DNA of 11,250 nucleotides from Euryarchaeota archaeon UBA501 (GTDB lineage: Archaea > Thermoplasmatota > Poseidoniia > Poseidoniales > Thalassarchaeaceae): contig DAVT01000094.1 of assembly GCA_002505685.1 (NCBI GenBank), forward strand, positions 3,167-14,416, written 5' to 3'. Below, in pieces: positions 1-6,944 of this stretch (its first letter is position 1; the number at the start of each line of letters is the position of its first letter). The notes beneath the pieces are model-generated. The model was not told where the DNA came from and ran no database searches. It worked only from the letters and a program-made list of their open reading frames with translations. The translations under genes and the position numbers were made by a program.

Positions 1-2124
1 CCACAGTTAGGTCCATTGATGATTTACACACCCAATGGAGGGCAATTGGCTGATGGTAACATTCTGTCACCAGACCGCACAGCGCCTCTGTGGATTGAAG
101 TACACGACGATGAATTATTGGATACATTTGTCAACCTGCGATGCTGGTTCGAGAACTACGATGATACAGATCAAGATGGAATTGCTGACGAGAGTGAATA
201 TGGGGACTCACCACAGTTCTTAGGCGGAATTCCGCGAGGCACAATTCGTGTTGATTTCCCTGCAGTAAGTTTGTCCATGATGAATGAGAATGATCGCATT
301 TCATGTTATGTGGAAGGAGGAGATTATGCTGGACACCCGTTCATTGGAGGAGGGGGCCCTGGATTTGAAAACGATCTTGCGACAATGTTAGTACAAACCC
401 AAGAGCCTACGCAAATACCACAGTCCTCAATATCTCTGAACCGCCACAAAGATGTGTCATTATTGATGGGAATTGAGCATGAGTTTTCATTTACCCTACA
501 GGACGCCAATGGATTGGAATCCATCGATTCAATAGAATTGGATATTGCAGGAGATGATTTAGGTCTAATCCATTATCATCCACTTAATGGAACGTTGTCA
601 TCAACACAGGGTGGTCCTGTTGTACCACTTTCTGTAGAAACGGAATCGCTTGGAGACGATGTATACTCCATAGATATTGCATTCGCGATTAACTTTGGAG
701 CGCCCGCGGATTGGCTCCAAGGACAATGGATTCCATCACTCAGAATTGTAGAGGATGGAGAATTGGTTTCAAGTGTGGCTACAAACTTGGAGGACTTGGC
801 ATGGGCTCTAGACAATCGATTGATGTGGAAGATCGATGAAATTGAAGATTTGACAGCACCCTCCATGCCCATTTTTGAGGACAAATTGAATCTCCAGCCA
901 GGTGATTCAATGTCATTTTCTGCCTCCGTTGTACACCGTGAATTGGATCAAAAGATTTCAGTTGATATTCCACAAAGCACAACAATTGAAATCCAAGTTT
1001 TAGGTGGAGAGGGACCGTTTACAAGATATTATTCAGCTCATGGAAGCGGATTTAATGCTACCATTGATTTTGACGTAAACCTCTGGAATGGCCCCACCCA
1101 TTCAGTACGATTTGGCCTATCAAACCAAACTGGTTTGAATGCAAGTTTACCAGATATGGGCTTTGATGTAGCCATTGACAATGTAGCCCCTCTAATCGAA
1201 TTCCAATCCACCAGTTTGGTTCAACTCCGTTCTGATTTACTGAAAAATCAGCTTGTATCTTTTACGATTGAAGACGAAGGGGGGATGGGCGAACAAACCG
1301 TCATGCTTCATTGGTTATACAGAAGGGATGGACTCGATATATCTGGTTCAAAATCATCATTCGAAATGGATCTTGGGGTCCATTCTGAAGGTCTGTGGGT
1401 TTACTCCAATTATGTTGACTTCACACCTACAGTAGAATTACTTCCAGGTGATATACTGCTGGTTTGGATTGAAGGACAAGACCTTGCTGGAAATGCTTTG
1501 CAGGGCCCAGGTACACATGAATCGCCCCGAGTTCCCATGTTAGAAATAATGCATTTCACACCCGATTTGATTTCAATATGGGTTGATAACAACGCCCCTG
1601 AAGTGGGAGAAAAAATCCAAATCGATGCTCGAATACACAACCTTGGGAACATAAGGGGGGTGCTAAATGTCAGTATTTGGGCATGGGAGCCTCAACCAAA
1701 TTCAGAACCCTTAATCATCAAATTAGAAGACAAAAATATTTCTTTGGAACCAAGACAATCAGTTTTGTTGAGTTTTGAGTTTGTAGCTTGGAGAGTAGGA
1801 GACTTACAGATTTACATTGTAATTAACGAAGATACCGATTCAAGAATGCCAATTGACATCCCACCAGTCCGTGAAGAGGGAGCAAGTTTGTCGTGGTTTG
1901 AGCGGGTCTTTGGGGACGGCCCAATTGTAGTAAGCATGCTAATCTTGGTTTGCACGGCCCTTGGTTTTGGAACAGCTATGCTGTGGCTAAGAGATGAGCA
2001 TGAAGATTGGGAGGATGACTTGGTTGATGAGGAGGATTGGCCAGAGCCTCCTGAGCAATTCCCTGATGAAACTCCACCTCCCATTCCGCGAGATCTGCTA
2101 GATGTTGACCTAGAGGAAGAATGA
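1..2124 (+). CDS. Large surface protein, C-terminal part, with CARDB-like domain and membrane anchor (5' partial)
   Basis: The frame is open from base 1, and TTG (16) and ATG (19) are simply internal codons, so the gene very likely begins upstream. Residue numbers count from the TTG at 16. The first ~510 residues look like extracellular beta-sandwich domains. They are rich in Asp, Gly, Ser and aromatics, include an EF-hand-like DTDQDG element near residue 51, and carry recurring phrases such as NVAPLIEF and DLAGN seen in Ig-like or cadherin-like archaeal surface proteins. Residues ~515-617 resemble a CARDB adhesion domain (paired strands around NNAPEVGEKI and HNLGNIRG). A single membrane helix follows at ~635-658, then a short cytoplasmic tail dense in Asp, Glu and Pro. 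This arrangement implies a cell-surface protein with most of its mass outside. Ligand and function are unknown, and an S-layer-like, adhesive or binding role is inference. The stop lies 28 bases before a tRNA gene. Confidence 0.85.
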   Translation, partial: PQLGPLMIYTPNGGQLADGNILSPDRTAPLWIEVHDDELLDTFVNLRCWFENYDDTDQDGIADESEYGDSPQFLGGIPRGTIRVDFPAVSLSMMNENDRISCYVEGGDYAGHPFIGGGGPGFENDLATMLVQTQEPTQIPQSSISLNRHKDVSLLMGIEHEFSFTLQDANGLESIDSIELDIAGDDLGLIHYHPLNGTLSSTQGGPVVPLSVETESLGDDVYSIDIAFAINFGAPADWLQGQWIPSLRIVEDGELVSSVATNLEDLAWALDNRLMWKIDEIEDLTAPSMPIFEDKLNLQPGDSMSFSASVVHRELDQKISVDIPQSTTIEIQVLGGEGPFTRYYSAHGSGFNATIDFDVNLWNGPTHSVRFGLSNQTGLNASLPDMGFDVAIDNVAPLIEFQSTSLVQLRSDLLKNQLVSFTIEDEGGMGEQTVMLHWLYRRDGLDISGSKSSFEMDLGVHSEGLWVYSNYVDFTPTVELLPGDILLVWIEGQDLAGNALQGPGTHESPRVPMLEIMHFTPDLISIWVDNNAPEVGEKIQIDARIHNLGNIRGVLNVSIWAWEPQPNSEPLIIKLEDKNISLEPRQSVLLSFEFVAWRVGDLQIYIVINEDTDSRMPIDIPPVREEGASLSWFERVFGDGPIVVSMLILVCTALGFGTAMLWLRDEHEDWEDDLVDEEDWPEPPEQFPDETPPPIPRDLLDVDLEEE

Positions 2125-2152
2125 ACAGTGGAAAGCCTCTCGCGAGGGCCAC

Positions 2153-2237
2153 GCAGGGGTTCCCGAGTGGTCAAAGGGGGCGGACTCAAGATCCGCTGTC
2201 AAGCGCTTCGCAGGTTCGAATCCTGCCCCCTGCACCA
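2153..2237 (+). tRNA. tRNA-Leu (anticodon CAA), CCA encoded
   Basis: A complete class II cloverleaf can be drawn. The acceptor GCAGGGG (2153-2159) pairs with CCCCTGC (2227-2233). The D arm is CCC/GGG around a GTGG-containing loop. The anticodon stem GCGGA/TCCGC (2180-2184, 2192-2196) holds the loop CTCAAGA, giving anticodon CAA at 2187-2189, which reads UUG leucine codons. The variable region of 13 bases (2197-2209) is long, as expected for leucine. The T arm is GCAGG-TTCGAAT-CCTGC (2210-2226). Discriminator A (2234) is followed by a genomically encoded CCA (2235-2237). There is no intron at the usual archaeal site 3' of the anticodon. The anticodon-arm sequence GGACTCAAGATCC matches what is usual in archaeal tRNA-Leu(CAA). 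Confidence 0.96.
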
Positions 2238-2267
2238 ATTGAAAAATCAATTTTTCAATTGAAAAAT
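2238..2267 (+). terminator. AT-rich hairpin and direct repeat after tRNA-Leu, probable terminator
   Basis: Directly after the tRNA CCA, ATTGAAAAAT (2238-2247) and its exact inverse ATTTTTCAAT (2250-2259) can form a hairpin of nine pairs with a four-base loop. The same block contains CAATTGAAAAAT twice as an exact direct repeat (2236-2247 and 2256-2267, offset 20 bases), so alternative pairings are possible. The run of five T residues at 2251-2255 fits archaeal termination, which depends mainly on oligo-T in the non-template strand. Termination of the tRNA transcript is the simplest reading. A role as promoter-proximal DNA for the ATPase gene downstream is also possible. Confidence 0.5.
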
Positions 2268-2332
2268 TCAAAACGAACAGTTCTTGTGTACCTAATCGCG
2301 AGATTCAAACACTACTTCCAACTCGCCAAATT

Positions 2333-5056
2333 ATGGATGGTGATGATGAGTTCATCCTCATAGAGGATGAAAACGAGGAGAACCCGCCCTCAGTAACAAC
2401 ATCTCCCGAGCTAACCAACGAATTCGAATCCGCAACTATTTCTGAAAAAGTGGCTCTGCGGGAGCGATTTACAAAACTCAAGGAAGGACTCTCTGAACAG
2501 GTTGACGCGGTCAAAGATCGCCTCAAACCCAGAATGGTTGATGTCGAATCTGAAGCCCTCGCTGAAGCAGCTGATTTGTCATTAGAAATTGATGGTTATC
2601 ACACCTTTGAGTGGCCCATCAAAGGTATGGATTGTCCCGATTGTGCAGCGAAGGCGAAACGGGCAACACAGCGCCTTCCCGGAGTGAAGAAGGTCGCAGT
2701 TTCAGTGACGATGGGCACGATTTCAATTGACATTGATTTAGGAGAGGGCCATACATCGAAAGTATCGGCCGTGATGACCAGTTTGGGACATGATCCAGAT
2801 ATTACTTGGCAGCGAATCATGGGTGTTACTGCTACAGGTCTTGCCGAAAAAAATGGAGTCGATAGAAGGGAACTCAGAAAAATGTTGATGCAAATTGCGG
2901 GCATTTTGGAAGTACGATTTGAGGATGCCTCTGTTGAAATCCAAACTGTTCCATTGACTGAGAAAGTTCTCATCGATGAGTTAGTCAATGGCTTGAACAA
3001 AATTGTAGGTGGTCAAGCAGTACTTCGCGAGGTTCAAAACCGAAGATTGGACAATGGCCAATGGCGTCTTGTCTCTAGTGTCCCGGCAATTTTGATTTTG
3101 TTCGCAATTCTCATCATGCCGGAGCGATATCAGAATCAGAATCTCCTGATGTCACTAACACTTGTTGGAGTGGGACTTTCCGGATGGCGGATGTTCTTGG
3201 ATGCTTGGGGGGGAATAAAGAACAAGGAATTGGGGTTCCAATTGCTGACATCATTGGCCGTCATAGGTGCATTCTTTGGCCAACATTGGTCCGAAGCACT
3301 GATGGTATCCATTCTCGTTGCAATTGCTGCACATATGGAAGAATCAGCATTACTGAAAGCGCGCGAAGCGATGCAAGGAGGGCTTGATCGACTGCCAAGA
3401 CGCGCGCGAAGAGTAGGCACCTCAAAGAAAATTACAGGTATTTCGATGATAGCCTCCGTCCAAAATATGCTATCTCAAAGTCCAAGCGAGCATGGTTCTA
3501 CAGATGATGAAAATATGATTTCTGTAGAACTTCTTGAAAAGGGTGATCGTGTCGAAATACGGAGTGGTGAAATCGTGCCCGTCGATGGAATCGTAGTCGA
3601 TGGAATTGGTTCATTAAATCGGGCACCACTAACAGGTGAGAGCATCCCTGTTCGAGTTTCAAAAGGAGAAGAGGTTCACGCTGGCTTGGTTCTTGACAGA
3701 GGCCCGATTGTGGTCGAATCCACCGCAGTTGGTAACGAAACAAGATTGTCCGGATTGATTGATGAAGTCAGAACCTTCCGAGATCGTCCCCCTCGTGTTC
3801 AAGGCACCATTGAGAAGTTTTCAAAGTGGTGGGTTCCGATTGTATTGGTTTGTGCTCCACTTGCTGGATTGATGATGAATGATGTGCGTTTGACCCTCTT
3901 GCTCTGGGTCGTGGCATGCCCGTGTGCATTGTTACTCGCAGCTCCCGTACCCCACGCCGCAGCCCTTTCCACGGCCTCAACGATGGGTATTATTGCTAGA
4001 GGGGGTGATGCACTTGAAGCCGCCTCAGGTGTAGATCTTGCGTTACTCGACAAGACAGGAACTCTAACCAGTGGAAAACCAAAATTATGTGAAATTCGTC
4101 TGGCTAAGTCACAGAAAAGAGAGAACATCCTTCGCCTCGCAGCTGGTCTCGAGAAACGCTCCAATCATCCATATGCGGCTGTAATTTTGCATGAAGCAAG
4201 CGATGTGGGTACTGCAGAAGTCACAGCTCTGAAGGATGGAGACGCCGGTGTCGAAGGAAAGCACAGTGGAAAGAAGGTCATGTTTGGTCGAGCTGATTGG
4301 CTTGTCAAGAATGGTGTCACAATATCTGAAGAATTGCTTGAAGACCTTGACTCCTCGCTTGGCGTGTCAGTTTTGTCGAAGGATGGAAAGGCAATTGCTG
4401 CATTTTCCTTTATTCACGATGACTTGAGACCTGGTGCAGCAGAAATGATTCATGATTTGCAATCGATGGGCGTCGCGGTCGAATTGCTATCAGGGGACAT
4501 CCAAGAAGCCGTGGAATCACTTGGAAAGGAGATTGGGATTCCACCCATCCAGTGTAGAGGTGAGATTGATCCTGAAGGTAAAGCAATGTGGGTAGAGCGC
4601 CGTAGCCAAGGCAGGAGGACGTTGATGGCCGGAGACGGTTTCAATGATGCATCAGCTCTTGCAGTCGCTGATATTGGAGTAGCAGTAGGTAGTGGAGAGC
4701 AAGTCAATTTGGATGCTGCTGATGTTCTCATACCGGGGGAAGATCCTCGCGCAATCACCTCACTGATTCGTATTGCAAAACGCACTCATGCAGTGGTTCA
4801 ATTCAACATTCTAATCTCGATTTTGGTCACGATACTATTGGTGGGAGCAGTGATAACTGGAATGAATAGCATTGCGATTGCTGTGCTTGTTCACGAAATG
4901 AGTGCATTCCTTGTCATTCTAAATGGAGCATTCATCGCCTCTTCTGGAAATCGCCTCAGTTTACTGGGTTCTGTATTGGGCTCCATAGTAAGAGATTATT
5001 CTGAAGCATTCAAATTGCTATTTTCCAAAAAGTCTTCATCAACAACACATAACTGA
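2333..5056 (+). CDS. P1B-type heavy-metal-translocating ATPase
   Basis: This integral membrane pump of 907 residues is predicted to export a soft or transition metal ion using ATP. The order is: acidic then helical N-terminal extension (1-90); heavy-metal-associated domain with GMDCPDC (Cys101, Cys104); a region at ~160-235 that looks like a second, cysteine-free copy; membrane helices at ~246-263, 268-288 and two between 302 and 335; actuator domain with TGES (434-437); CPC metal site (529-531) in helix 6; phosphorylation motif DKTGT (Asp573); nucleotide-binding-domain HP (612-613); SGD (720-722) and GDGFND (767-772) hinge motifs; and two C-terminal helices (~822-868). All catalytic motifs are intact. 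Metal specificity is unclear. CPC fits Cu or Zn/Cd/Pb pumps, but helix 7 has Asn825 without the lysine of Zn/Cd pumps, and helix 8 reads HEMSAF rather than DxG or MxxSS. The ATG at 2333 has no Shine-Dalgarno site and may be leaderless. The following regulator gene starts 55 bases downstream. Confidence 0.95.
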   Translation: MDGDDEFILIEDENEENPPSVTTSPELTNEFESATISEKVALRERFTKLKEGLSEQVDAVKDRLKPRMVDVESEALAEAADLSLEIDGYHTFEWPIKGMDCPDCAAKAKRATQRLPGVKKVAVSVTMGTISIDIDLGEGHTSKVSAVMTSLGHDPDITWQRIMGVTATGLAEKNGVDRRELRKMLMQIAGILEVRFEDASVEIQTVPLTEKVLIDELVNGLNKIVGGQAVLREVQNRRLDNGQWRLVSSVPAILILFAILIMPERYQNQNLLMSLTLVGVGLSGWRMFLDAWGGIKNKELGFQLLTSLAVIGAFFGQHWSEALMVSILVAIAAHMEESALLKAREAMQGGLDRLPRRARRVGTSKKITGISMIASVQNMLSQSPSEHGSTDDENMISVELLEKGDRVEIRSGEIVPVDGIVVDGIGSLNRAPLTGESIPVRVSKGEEVHAGLVLDRGPIVVESTAVGNETRLSGLIDEVRTFRDRPPRVQGTIEKFSKWWVPIVLVCAPLAGLMMNDVRLTLLLWVVACPCALLLAAPVPHAAALSTASTMGIIARGGDALEAASGVDLALLDKTGTLTSGKPKLCEIRLAKSQKRENILRLAAGLEKRSNHPYAAVILHEASDVGTAEVTALKDGDAGVEGKHSGKKVMFGRADWLVKNGVTISEELLEDLDSSLGVSVLSKDGKAIAAFSFIHDDLRPGAAEMIHDLQSMGVAVELLSGDIQEAVESLGKEIGIPPIQCRGEIDPEGKAMWVERRSQGRRTLMAGDGFNDASALAVADIGVAVGSGEQVNLDAADVLIPGEDPRAITSLIRIAKRTHAVVQFNILISILVTILLVGAVITGMNSIAIAVLVHEMSAFLVILNGAFIASSGNRLSLLGSVLGSIVRDYSEAFKLLFSKKSSSTTHN

Positions 5057-5070
5057 ACAGTCGCGGCCTT

Positions 5071-5078
5071 GATATACG
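5071..5078 (+). promoter_or_regulatory. Possible archaeal TATA box for the regulator/zinc-ribbon pair
   Basis: GATATACG lies in the 55-base gap after the ATPase stop codon. If it is a TATA element, transcription would begin roughly 25 bases further on, near 5097-5102. That falls just before the ATG at 5112 and downstream of the ATG at 5082. This is a single short motif in an AT-moderate gap, so the call is tentative. Confidence 0.35.
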
Positions 5079-5099
5079 CGTATGAATCGACCAAGCCAA

Positions 5100-5109
5100 G
5101 GGGGGCAGG
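5100..5109 (+). promoter_or_regulatory. Purine-rich ribosome binding site favouring the start at 5112
   Basis: GGGGGGCAGG sits a few bases before the ATG at 5112. It is the strongest Shine-Dalgarno-like stretch before any gene in the window, while the in-frame ATG at 5082 has none. It supports the shorter version of the regulator. Confidence 0.45.
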
Positions 5110-5111
5110 AA

Positions 5112-5579
5112 ATGAGCAAGATTCGAGTCGATGGGCGAACCATGGCTTTGTCTCATCCAACCCGGCTTGCCATCTATGAAGACCTCCTTGAAGTAGAAGA
5201 AAAGTCGACTGTAATGTTACAGAAGAGTACGGGTGTGACCCGCTATCATTTGTACCATCATTTGCAAACCCTAGAAAAAAACGGTTTGGTTGAAAATCAT
5301 CGTGATGAAGGGCGCGCCCGTTGGTGGAGAGTGACCGAACGAGTTACCCTGACTCCATCGCCCCAATCTGATGAAACTAACAATTTACCAGATAACGTTC
5401 GAGCTCTGCTCGAATCTGGTGCAGAAGTACATTTCATTCCCATTCCAGCAGATCGTTCTGCAACCCTAGCGAAGAGTGCAGTTTCAGCAATTGCGGAATC
5501 CTTCGGGGTCGATTTGGATATGGGTGTAACTTTCATGCCGAATGGGATTCTAGTGATAGGTCCCCCCAAGCGCTCATGA
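5112..5579 (+). CDS. Winged-helix (ArsR-like) transcriptional regulator
   Basis: With the start at 5112 the protein has 155 residues; an in-frame ATG at 5082 would add ten. The purine-rich site and a possible TATA box favour 5112. Residues ~8-78 form an ArsR-type winged helix-turn-helix: the opening helix contains ALSHPTRLAIYEDLL, the recognition region is TGVTRYHLYHHLQTLEKNGLV, and the wing is a charged hairpin ending in RWWRVTE. A linker of ~25 polar residues leads to a C-terminal domain (~100-155) with an alternating strand-helix-strand look (VHFIPIP, an alanine-rich helix, GILVIG) that I do not recognise. It contains no cysteine, so it cannot use the thiolate metal site of ArsR, CadC or SmtB. 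It follows the metal ATPase and overlaps the zinc-ribbon operon, but its ligand and targets are unknown. A DNA-binding role is well supported by the fold. Confidence 0.85.
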   Translation: MSKIRVDGRTMALSHPTRLAIYEDLLEVEEKSTVMLQKSTGVTRYHLYHHLQTLEKNGLVENHRDEGRARWWRVTERVTLTPSPQSDETNNLPDNVRALLESGAEVHFIPIPADRSATLAKSAVSAIAESFGVDLDMGVTFMPNGILVIGPPKRS

Positions 5580-5582
5580 AGT

Positions 5583-5588
5583 GGTGAT
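5583..5588 (+). promoter_or_regulatory. Shine-Dalgarno-like site GGTGAT before a TTG start
   Basis: GGTGAT matches the common anti-Shine-Dalgarno complement and ends three bases before the TTG at 5592, a slightly short spacing. It supports internal initiation of the zinc-ribbon gene on a transcript shared with the regulator. Confidence 0.4.
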
Positions 5589-5591
5589 ATC

Positions 5592-5987
5592 TTGAGTGAT
5601 GAGATTCCCGAAATAGAATCGAAAATCGCACCCCCTACAGTCAATTGTCCAAATTGTGACAGTATGCTTCCTCACGAACTAGGGGAAATCACATGCAGTA
5701 TCTGCTCTGCTGTTTCAAGAATTGATCACAAACCAACTAGAGATAGTTGGATGGATGAAAAAGTCAGCTGTCCGAATTGTCCAAAGATTCTCCGTGTCGG
5801 AGTAGATGAGCGTCCTTGCGCATTGCGATGTTCATCTTGTGCTACCGTGTTCAAAATCACAAGAAAAATTGTCAAAGTCGAGGTCGATTGCCCCTCTTGT
5901 GAACGCCAGTTACGTATCCGACCAAGACCCGGGAAGCGACGTTTGGATTGCCCCGCTTGTTCAGAGTCCTTCCATGTGACGTTCTGA
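5592..5987 (+). CDS. Small protein with three tandem zinc ribbons
   Basis: The 131-residue protein begins at a TTG codon. Nearby GTG codons are out of frame, and no ATG lies upstream in frame before the regulator's stop. Twelve cysteines fall into three evenly arranged ribbons, each made of two CxxC knuckles: Cys19/22 with 35/38, Cys60/63 with 80/83, and Cys100/103 with 120/123. The first knuckle of each ribbon is CPxC. The spacing of 12-16 residues between knuckles and the alternating hydrophobic residues fit zinc-ribbon domains that bind structural zinc and often nucleic acid or protein. There is no signal peptide or membrane helix, so it is predicted to be cytoplasmic. It lies 12 bases after the winged-helix gene, so the two are probably co-transcribed. 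The molecular function is not known; a nucleic-acid-binding adaptor or zinc buffer near the metal pump are both only possibilities. Confidence 0.85.
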   Translation: MSDEIPEIESKIAPPTVNCPNCDSMLPHELGEITCSICSAVSRIDHKPTRDSWMDEKVSCPNCPKILRVGVDERPCALRCSSCATVFKITRKIVKVEVDCPSCERQLRIRPRPGKRRLDCPACSESFHVTF

Positions 5988-6036
5988 GTCGGAATACGGG
6001 AAAGAATTCAAGCCTAGGAATCCACTCGATATCGCT

Positions 6037-6876
6037 ATGAAGACAACATTTCGGTTGATGGGGATCGCTGATTGGGTGACACTGGGAAATGGCCTTCTGG
6101 GGACACTCTCGATTGTTTTTCTAATTCTCGCCTTCGATGGTTTTTCATCATCAGACGGTAGCCATCTTTCTGAATCATACATTTGGATGGCAATGCTATT
6201 CATTTTGTTGTCAGTTTTTGGAGATCTCATTGATGGACCGATTGCACGCAAATTTTCCAAGAGAAGATACCTTGGTAGTTATCTTGACTTGATGTCAGAT
6301 TCAATTTCGTTTGGTGTCGCCCCTGCCCTTCTTGTGTTTGGCATGTTCAGTCGATGGGGAGAAGCAGCGCCATTTTGGACAGTTCCGTTGGTTATCGCTT
6401 GTTGTTGGTTGGTGATTTGTACCATGCTGAGGTTGGCCCGTTTTCAACATGAATCAGAGTTAGACAATAGATGGTTCCACGGATTGGCCAGCCCTGGAAG
6501 TGCGGTATTGATTCTATCAATATCAGGTCTGATTTGGCTACAACCGGAGGTGCTGCCAATAGGAACCATGGGCACGGTTAACGGGGCCCGACCTCTTGAT
6601 TGGCTGATATTGATTGGTACCTTTCTTGCGGGTTCTCTGATGATATCTGATCGTAGACTACCCAAGTTTTCAAAGGGCGCGGGTATGAATCTAAGTCTGT
6701 TTTTACTCATCGCAATGTTTGTTGCAACAACAATCCAAATTGCAGGATATACCACTGAAAACGGAGCATTAGCCTCATTCATTTTACTGGGTATCTCAGC
6801 GGCCTTGATTCTCGTTCACGTCATAATGGGTCCAAAAATCTGTGATTCTATGTTCAATAAGCAGGATTCCTATTAG
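6037..6876 (+). CDS. pssA: CDP-alcohol phosphatidyltransferase, probable archaetidylserine synthase
   Basis: This integral membrane enzyme of 279 residues carries the complete family signature D(x)2DG(x)2AR(x)8G(x)3D(x)3D: Asp63, Asp66, Gly67, Ala70, Arg71, Gly80, Asp84 and Asp88. These residues bind divalent metal and the CDP moiety. The N-terminal stretch (ADWVTLGNGLLGTLSI) closely resembles archaeal PssA proteins, which transfer serine to CDP-archaeol during polar lipid synthesis. About six to eight hydrophobic helices follow through residue ~265. The serine assignment rests on overall resemblance, and inositol-phosphate or glycerol-phosphate transferases share the motif. The start at 6037 gives a short basic head before the first helix; the ATG at residue 8 is an alternative. 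It is separated by 49 bases from the zinc-ribbon gene and 68 from the coiled-coil gene, so operon membership is uncertain. Confidence 0.9.
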   Translation: MKTTFRLMGIADWVTLGNGLLGTLSIVFLILAFDGFSSSDGSHLSESYIWMAMLFILLSVFGDLIDGPIARKFSKRRYLGSYLDLMSDSISFGVAPALLVFGMFSRWGEAAPFWTVPLVIACCWLVICTMLRLARFQHESELDNRWFHGLASPGSAVLILSISGLIWLQPEVLPIGTMGTVNGARPLDWLILIGTFLAGSLMISDRRLPKFSKGAGMNLSLFLLIAMFVATTIQIAGYTTENGALASFILLGISAALILVHVIMGPKICDSMFNKQDSY

Positions 6877-6944
6877 ATCAAATCATCCTATTTCGGAAGA
6901 TGACATAGGGTCTGATAATCCGTCTGTCCCTCTCGTTCAAACCT

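Noticed and set aside
2153..2330. tRNA-Leu as the integration site of a mobile element
   Set aside because: No second copy of the tRNA 3' end, integrase or phage-like gene appears in the window.
2121..2363. Small open frame overlapping the surface-protein stop, the tRNA and the ATPase start
   Set aside because: It runs through the whole tRNA-Leu gene and the AT-rich hairpin, and its product has no recognisable feature.
2599..3000. Antisense open frame of 133 codons opposite the ATPase N-terminus
   Set aside because: It mirrors the conserved HMA-coding region, and its composition reflects the complementary codons.
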